From: Gaiellasilicea sp046594445
Lineage (GTDB): Bacteria; Actinomycetota; Thermoleophilia; Gaiellales; Gaiellaceae
Assembly (NCBI GenBank): GCA_046594445.1
Contig: JBKJSM010000047.1
Coordinates: 1-9,999, forward strand
DNA: 9,999 nucleotides
Reading direction: 5' to 3'
Made by a program: the position numbers and the translations under genes. A model generated the notes under the pieces. The model did no database searches and was not told the DNA's origin. It saw only the letters and a list, made by a program, of their open reading frames with translations. This document shows, one piece after another, positions 6,982 to 9,999 of this stretch (position 1 is its first letter; each line of letters opens with the position of its first letter).

Positions 6982-7011
6982 GGAACTCGAGCCTAGCCAC
7001 TGGTGTATGAC
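6982..7011 (+). promoter_or_regulatory. ECF-type promoter of the sigma factor gene (probable autoregulation)
   Basis: GGAACT (6982-6987) and GTATGAC (7005-7011) are separated by 17 bp. GGAAC is the classic -35 core of ECF sigma factors. The same two elements at identical spacing occur at 8280-8309 before the exported-protein gene. The predicted transcription start, about six bases after the motif, falls on the GTG at 7018. The likely reading is that the sigma factor drives its own operon. Confidence 0.6.
6990..6995 (-). promoter_or_regulatory. Candidate -10 element for the minus-strand micro-ORF
   Basis: Read on the minus strand this is TAGGCT, eight bases before the ATA codon at 6981. It lies within the 17-bp spacer of the ECF-type promoter on the plus strand (6982-7011), so the two promoters could not easily be occupied together. 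No convincing -35 is visible. Confidence 0.28.
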
Positions 7012-7017
7012 AGGCGA

Positions 7018-7575
7018 GTGGTGAGCCGACCACCGACAGAGGACGAGCTCGTCGGGCGCGCACGTGGTGGCGACGCCGCCGCATTCGCCGCGCTCGTCCG
7101 CGACCACGAGGAGATCGCCTTCCGCACCGCATACCTGATCGCCCGCAACGCCGCCGACGCCGAGGACGCCGCCCAGGCGGGGCTGGCGAAGGCCTGGCGC
7201 GCTTTGCACCGCTTCCGCCGCGGCGCGCCCTTCCGCCCCTGGCTGCTTGCGATCGTCGCCAACGAGGCGCGCAACCGCCGCCGCGCCGAAGGCCGGCGCC
7301 AGGGGCTCGCCGCGCGGGCGGTACACGAGCTTCCCTCGGGGGACGCGGCTCCGTCTCCCGAGGGGAGGGCTCTCGCCGGCGAGCAGCGGGCCGAGCTCCT
7401 CGCTGCCCTCGAGCGTCTGAGCGAGGACGACCGGACCGTGCTCTCCTGTCGCTACCTGCTCGAGCTCGGCGAGGACGAGACGGCCGAGGTGCTCTCGCTC
7501 CGGCGCGGCACCGTCAAGTCGCGCACGTCCCGAGCGCTCGGGCGCCTGCGCGCGGAGCTGGGGGAGCAGGGATGA
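7018..7575 (+). CDS. ECF-type (sigma-70 family group 4) RNA polymerase sigma factor
   Basis: The protein has about 185 residues and only the two domains that define ECF sigma factors. A sigma-2 domain holds AFAALVRDHEEIAFRTAY, then the NAADAEDAAQAGLAKAWRAL helix, a run of basic residues and PFRPWLLAIVANEARNRRR. A short linker follows (about residues 90-110). The sigma-4 domain contains LERLSEDDRTVLSCRYLLEL and the helix-turn-helix DETAEVLSLRRGTVKSRTSRALGRLR, which reads the -35 element. There is no sigma-1.1 or sigma-3 domain. Possible starts in frame are GTG 7003, 7018 and 7021. 7018 is preferred because the ECF-type promoter ends at 7011 and would place the transcript start there; 7003 would lie upstream of it. 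The stop overlaps the next start (ATGA), so translation of the two genes is coupled, as is usual for a sigma/anti-sigma pair. The inducing signal is unknown. Confidence 0.93.
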   Translation: MVSRPPTEDELVGRARGGDAAAFAALVRDHEEIAFRTAYLIARNAADAEDAAQAGLAKAWRALHRFRRGAPFRPWLLAIVANEARNRRRAEGRRQGLAARAVHELPSGDAAPSPEGRALAGEQRAELLAALERLSEDDRTVLSCRYLLELGEDETAEVLSLRRGTVKSRTSRALGRLRAELGEQG

Positions 7576-8279
7576 CCAAGCTCGAGCGGCGCCTCGTCTC
7601 GCTCGGCCGGGAGCTCGACTACCCGTCGACGCCTGCCTTCGACCGAGCCTTCGACCGAGCCTTCGACCGGCGGCCCGCCCGTGCCGCGCGCCTGCGTCCG
7701 CTCGCGCTCGGCTTCGCGGTACTCGCCGCTGTGCTCGCGGGCGTGCTCGCACTCTCCCCGGGCGCGCGCAGCGCATTCCTCGAGATCTTCCAGCTCCGTG
7801 GCGCCACCGTCGAGCGCGTCGAGACGTTGCCGCAGGTCGTGGCGCAGCGGCTCGACTTCGGCGAGCGCGTCTCCCGCGAGGAGGCAGAGCGGCGCGTCGG
7901 TTTCGAGCTCCTCGACCTCGGCGAGCCGGACGGCATCTACGTTCGGGACGACCGGCTCGCGTCGTTCGTCTACGGCAACTCGAAGCGGCCGAGGCTCGTG
8001 CTCTCGCAGTTGCGCGGCTCGGTCTACGAGGGATTCGTCAAGAAGACCGGCGCAAGCGGCACGCGCGTCGAGGAGGTGCGCGTGGCCGGACAGCAGGGCA
8101 TCTTCATTTCGGGCGATGCGCACTTCGTCATGTTCCGGGACGAGACGGGCGCGATCACGGACGAGCGCACCTACCTGGCCGGCACGGTGCTGCTCTGGAA
8201 TCGAGGGCCGCTGCTGATCCGTCTCGAGGGCGACCTAACCCGGGCGGAGGCGCTCGAGCTGGCCGCGTCGATCGAGTAG
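7572..8279 (+). CDS. Single-pass membrane protein, probable anti-sigma factor of the upstream ECF sigma
   Basis: The protein has 235 residues. A charged N-terminal segment (1-43) starts LERRLVSLGRELDY and contains three AFDR repeats at 22-33. One hydrophobic helix follows at about 44-61, then an outward-facing domain of about 170 residues. The external part opens with SPGARSAFLEIFQLRGATVERVE and ends in YLAGTVLLWNRGPLLIRLEG followed by TRAEALELAASIE. That last part resembles DUF4367-like sensory domains; this is a weak resemblance judged by eye. Topology and the 4-bp overlap with the sigma gene suggest a membrane anti-sigma factor that senses outside and holds sigma inside. There is no cysteine, so the HxxxCxxC zinc anti-sigma motif is absent, and the cytosolic part is short for a sigma-binding domain. 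It could instead be a co-regulator or sensor without sigma-binding activity. The stop is TAG at 8277-8279, immediately followed by the next ECF-type promoter. Confidence 0.75.
   Translation: MTKLERRLVSLGRELDYPSTPAFDRAFDRAFDRRPARAARLRPLALGFAVLAAVLAGVLALSPGARSAFLEIFQLRGATVERVETLPQVVAQRLDFGERVSREEAERRVGFELLDLGEPDGIYVRDDRLASFVYGNSKRPRLVLSQLRGSVYEGFVKKTGASGTRVEEVRVAGQQGIFISGDAHFVMFRDETGAITDERTYLAGTVLLWNRGPLLIRLEGDLTRAEALELAASIE
7635..7670 (+). repeat. Three tandem 12-bp units encoding AFDR-AFDR-AFDR
   Basis: The unit GCCTTCGACCGA is repeated three times head to tail, with only the last base of the third copy changed. It is in frame inside the cytosolic segment of the probable anti-sigma factor. 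Because the unit is 12 bp, gain or loss of copies would alter the linker by four residues without breaking the frame. The near-perfect identity suggests recent duplication. Confidence 0.9.
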
Positions 8280-8309
8280 GGAACCGCTGTCGCAGTTGCG
8301 GTGTACGAC
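8280..8309 (+). promoter_or_regulatory. ECF-type promoter of the exported-protein gene
   Basis: GGAACC (8280-8285) and GTACGAC (8303-8309) are 17 bp apart, matching the motif before the sigma gene in both sequence and spacing; including the two preceding G bases, nine of ten downstream positions agree. It begins on the base after the anti-sigma stop codon. The predicted transcript start near 8316 leaves a leader of about 17 nt carrying a Shine-Dalgarno sequence. This marks the next gene as a probable target of the neighbouring sigma factor. Confidence 0.6.
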
Positions 8310-8332
8310 GGTCGTAAACGAATGGAGGTCGC

Positions 8333-8719
8333 ATGAAGAAGCTCTTCGTCCTCGTCGCCGCGGTCGTCGCTGCGTTCGCGCTGGCCGGCGTCGCTCAGGC
8401 GGGCTGCATGGCTACGGTCGGGCTCAGCTCGATGCCGAAGCCGGGGCTGCAGGCCGGCAAGCCCTGGGTCGTCACGATCCGCGTCCTCCAGCACGGCCGC
8501 ACGCCGATGCCGGACGCCAGGCCGGAAGTCCGCATCCGCAACGCCGCGGGCAAGCTGTTCACGTTCAAGGCGAAGCCGACGCCAACGGTCGGCTCGTACC
8601 GCGCACGGGTCGTCTTCGCGAAGGCAGGCCGCTACTCGCTCGGCGTCTACGACGGCTTCCCCGTCGCCGAGTGCGCGCGCGTCCACACCTTCAAGTCGGT
8701 CCTGATCGTCGCCGTCTGA
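8333..8719 (+). CDS. Small Sec-exported protein, likely beta-sandwich, unknown function; probable ECF target
   Basis: The protein has 128 residues. A classic Sec signal peptide (Lys2-Lys3, hydrophobic core 4-20) ends in AQA, with predicted cleavage after Ala23. The mature part of about 105 residues is rich in alternating beta-like strands (WVVTIRVLQHG, PEVRIRNAAG, GSYRARVVFAKAGRYSLGVYDG), reminiscent of YtkA-like or FixH-type immunoglobulin-like domains. That resemblance is by eye and weak. Two cysteines, Cys25 near the mature N-terminus and Cys114 near the C-terminus, could form a disulfide. The sequence before Cys25 (QAG) is a poor lipobox, so a lipoprotein is unlikely but possible. ATG 8333 has a good GGAGG at 8324-8328. 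Its own ECF-type promoter lies at 8280-8309. It likely acts in the cell envelope as a response product or as the ligand of the anti-sigma factor; both ideas are inference. Confidence 0.78.
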   Translation: MKKLFVLVAAVVAAFALAGVAQAGCMATVGLSSMPKPGLQAGKPWVVTIRVLQHGRTPMPDARPEVRIRNAAGKLFTFKAKPTPTVGSYRARVVFAKAGRYSLGVYDGFPVAECARVHTFKSVLIVAV

Positions 8720-8726
8720 CGGCGCA

Positions 8727-8758
8727 GCGAGGGCCGGCCCCGAGCGGCCGCCCCTCGC
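8727..8758 (+). terminator. GC-rich hairpin, first of two tandem terminator-like stems
   Basis: GCGAGGG then CGGCC pairs with GGCCG then CCCTCGC across a 6-nt loop (CCGAGC), with one C-C mismatch: 12 paired bases in total. It starts 8 bp after the stop of the exported-protein gene. There is no U-tract, as is common for terminators in high-GC actinomycetes. Confidence 0.5.
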
Positions 8759-8776
8759 GCCGGCTTGGTCCGGCGC
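8757..8776 (+). terminator. GC-rich hairpin, second of two tandem terminator-like stems
   Basis: GCGCCGG-CTTGGT-CCGGCGC is a perfect 7-bp stem with a 6-nt loop, abutting the first hairpin (2-bp overlap). Together they probably close the sigma/anti-sigma/exported-protein module. No T-run follows, though CCCTT comes next. Confidence 0.5.
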
Positions 8777-8878
8777 CCTTGCAAAACCCTTACGCAGGCT
8801 TCATCCCAATCACCCTTAAAGGGGGCAACCACTTTGCTCCAATGGACGAAGTAACGGGTATAACAACTGGAGGAAACG
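8777..8878 (+). promoter_or_regulatory. Leader/promoter region of the 66-residue protein gene, possibly structured
   Basis: This 102-bp stretch is visibly less GC-rich than its surroundings. It contains an inverted repeat CCCTT-A-AAGGG (8813-8823). A hairpin at 8831-8852 pairs ACTTTG, bulged C and TCC with GGA and CGAAGT over an AAT loop, with one U-G pair. A TATAAC hexamer is at 8859-8864 and a strong GGAGG at 8869-8873, five bases before ATG 8879. If TATAAC were the -10 the transcript would lose most of the ribosome-binding site, so transcription more likely starts upstream and the hairpin belongs to the 5' leader. It matches no riboswitch class I can recall. Confidence 0.35.
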
Positions 8879-9079
8879 ATGGCTGCGGCAGAACTCATCC
8901 AGACTGAGACCGAGGTGGAGCGCATCGAGCGCTGGCGCGCCGGGGAGCTCGAGCGGGCCGGCTACGAGCCGTCCGCCGCGTCCCTGATCGCCACCCGGGC
9001 CGACGTCGACCTGCACTACGCGACCGACCTGCTCCGCGCCGGTTGCTCGCCAGAGCTCGCACTGCAAATCCTGCTCTAG
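8879..9079 (+). CDS. Small helical protein (66 residues) of unknown function
   Basis: The protein is predicted to be entirely alpha-helical: VERIERWRAGELERAGY, a short turn, SAASLIATRADVDLHYATDLL and a final helix after GCSPELALQILL. The pattern of a GY turn, then DVDLH, then a GC/PE turn and a terminal ALxILL looks like a compact three-helix bundle. I have the impression that similar small proteins recur in actinobacterial genomes without assigned function, but I cannot verify that. There is one cysteine and no signal or membrane segment, so it should be cytosolic. ATG 8879 is preceded by a strong GGAGG at optimal distance, one of the few good Shine-Dalgarno sites here. That suggests efficient translation. 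It ends 27 bp before lgt and may be co-transcribed with it. Confidence 0.75.
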   Translation: MAAAELIQTETEVERIERWRAGELERAGYEPSAASLIATRADVDLHYATDLLRAGCSPELALQILL

Positions 9080-9102
9080 CGCGCTCCGTCTGCGGTTCCC
9101 GG

Positions 9103-9108
9103 CAGAAT
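9103..9108 (+). promoter_or_regulatory. Possible -10 element for lgt
   Basis: CAGAAT lies ten bases before GTG 9119 and overlaps ATG 9107. If used, translation of lgt would begin at the GTG with a leader of only a few bases. The first base departs from the TAnnnT pattern and no -35 is evident, so the call is weak. Confidence 0.22.
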
Positions 9109-9988
9109 GCGCTCTGCTGTGTCGCTGCTTGCCTCGATCCCCTCGCCCTCGTCCGGCACGTTCGACATCGGGCCGCTGACAATTCACATGTACGGCCTGA
9201 TGCTGCTCGCGGGCATCGCAGCCTGCATCTGGATCACCGGCAGGCGCTGGATCGCCCGCGGCGGGGACTGGGATCTGATCTTCCGTGTCGCGGTCTGGGG
9301 CGTCGGCGCCGGTATCGTCGGCGCGAGGCTCTACCACCTCGCCACGAGCTGGAGCGAGGTCCCCGACGAGTGGTGGGGGCCCTTCGCCGTCTGGGAGGGC
9401 GGCCTCGGGATCTGGGGCGGGATCGCGGGCGGCGTCCTCGTCGGCGGTCTGATTGCGCGTCGGTCGGGGGCGAACGTGCCTGCGCTCCTCGACGCCGCCG
9501 CGCCCGGCATCCTCGTCGCCCAGGCGATCGGGCGCGTCGGAAACTGGTGGAATCAGGAGCTCTTCGGCAAGCCCACGGACGCGGCGTGGGGGCTCGAGAT
9601 CGACTCCGCGCGCCGTCCCGACGACTACGTCTTCGACGAGACCTTCCATCCGACGTTCCTCTACGAGGCGCTCTGGAACCTCGGTGCCGCGGCGCTGCTG
9701 CTCCTGCTCGACCGCCGCTTCCGCTTCCGCCCGCCGGCGCTCTTCGCGCTCTACATCGCGCTGTACACCGCCTTCCGCGCCTACCTCGAGACGCTCCGCA
9801 TCGACCCGTCGGAGGAGATCTTCGGGCTGCGCGTGAACATGATCGTCTCGCTCGTCCTCTTCGTGCTTTCGAGCACGTTCTTCGTCTGGTGGCAGCTGAT
9901 CCGGCCCCGCCGCAACCGCCCCAAGCGCGGCCCGAAGCCGGAGAAGCCGAAGACGATGGCCGTCCCGCGGGGCCGCGTCCGACCCTGA
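9107..9988 (+). CDS. lgt: Prolipoprotein diacylglyceryl transferase
   Basis: Lgt transfers the diacylglyceryl group of phosphatidylglycerol to the lipobox cysteine of prolipoproteins at the outer face of the cytoplasmic membrane, the first step of lipoprotein maturation. The 293-residue protein is multi-pass. It carries the family signature GRVGNWWNQELFG at 142-154, whose Arg143, Asn146 and Glu151 correspond to functionally important residues in E. coli Lgt. Other family blocks are IHMYGLMLLAG near the N-terminus, VGARLYH, HPTFLYEALWNL, and FRAYLETLR (from Phe223) containing the conserved arginines. The C-terminus is a basic tail of about 28 residues (RPRRNRPKRG onwards), probably cytosolic. 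No Shine-Dalgarno is seen. ATG 9107 is taken as the start, but GTG 9119, four codons downstream, is an alternative if CAGAAT is the promoter -10. The lspA partner gene is not in the window. Confidence 0.95.
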   Translation: MRSAVSLLASIPSPSSGTFDIGPLTIHMYGLMLLAGIAACIWITGRRWIARGGDWDLIFRVAVWGVGAGIVGARLYHLATSWSEVPDEWWGPFAVWEGGLGIWGGIAGGVLVGGLIARRSGANVPALLDAAAPGILVAQAIGRVGNWWNQELFGKPTDAAWGLEIDSARRPDDYVFDETFHPTFLYEALWNLGAAALLLLLDRRFRFRPPALFALYIALYTAFRAYLETLRIDPSEEIFGLRVNMIVSLVLFVLSSTFFVWWQLIRPRRNRPKRGPKPEKPKTMAVPRGRVRP

Positions 9989-9999
9989 CAGTAGTTTGG

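Noticed and set aside
6892..7776. Minus-strand 294-codon frame across the sigma gene
   Set aside because: Over the sigma and anti-sigma genes the translation is shadow-like. Only its last 29 codons show genuine coding bias, and these are reported separately as a micro-ORF.
8333..8407. Lipoprotein signal at Cys25 of the exported protein
   Set aside because: The residues before the cysteine (QAG) lack the Leu/Ile/Val usually found three residues before the lipobox cysteine; signal peptidase I cleavage after AQA fits better.
8856..8864. GGGTATAAC as a third ECF-type promoter
   Set aside because: It matches the downstream element in part (GTATAAC against GTATGAC), but no GGAAC lies at the required distance upstream.

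Overview
The window is high-GC bacterial chromosome with very strong G/C bias at third codon positions, many GTG starts and few Shine-Dalgarno sites. The gene content points to a deep-branching actinomycete, most plausibly the class Thermoleophilia (Gaiellales or Solirubrobacterales type): a HelZ-like SNF2 helicase, a DnaE1-type polymerase with an intact PHP site, HDGAQQRL-type histidine kinase and Lgt. That placement is an inference from sequence style, not a database result. No phage, IS element, CRISPR array, tRNA or rRNA was seen, and no stretch over 300 bases lacks a gene.

Layout. Positions 1-1028 (minus) hold the N-terminal third of an SNF2-family helicase that runs off the left edge. 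It diverges across a 70-bp spacer with two palindromes from a membrane protein of the lysylphosphatidylglycerol synthase TM / flippase-like family (1099-2079). Next come a soluble PAS histidine kinase without an adjacent response regulator (to 3151), a 64-codon orphan gene (3241-3435) and dnaE, the replicative DNA polymerase III alpha subunit (3496-6885).

The most interesting part is 6890-8720. An ECF sigma factor gene overlaps by 4 bp a gene for a single-pass membrane protein that is probably its anti-sigma factor. A gene for a small Sec-exported protein follows. A bipartite motif, GGAAC(C/T)-N14-GGTGTA(T/C)GAC, occurs upstream of the sigma gene and, with the same spacing, upstream of the exported-protein gene. 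This looks like an autoregulated ECF switch with its first target encoded beside it. A 29-codon minus-strand reading frame with complete G/C bias at third positions over its last 26 codons faces away from the sigma gene. Its presumptive -10 element lies inside the sigma promoter.

Two GC-rich hairpins (8727-8776) close that module. After a roughly 100-nt possibly structured leader come a 66-residue helical protein (8879-9079) and lgt, prolipoprotein diacylglyceryl transferase (9107-9988).

Across the window, TAnnnT-like -10 hexamers lie 6-10 nt before many start codons. This suggests that leaderless mRNAs are common here, including two possible ATT/ATA starts.
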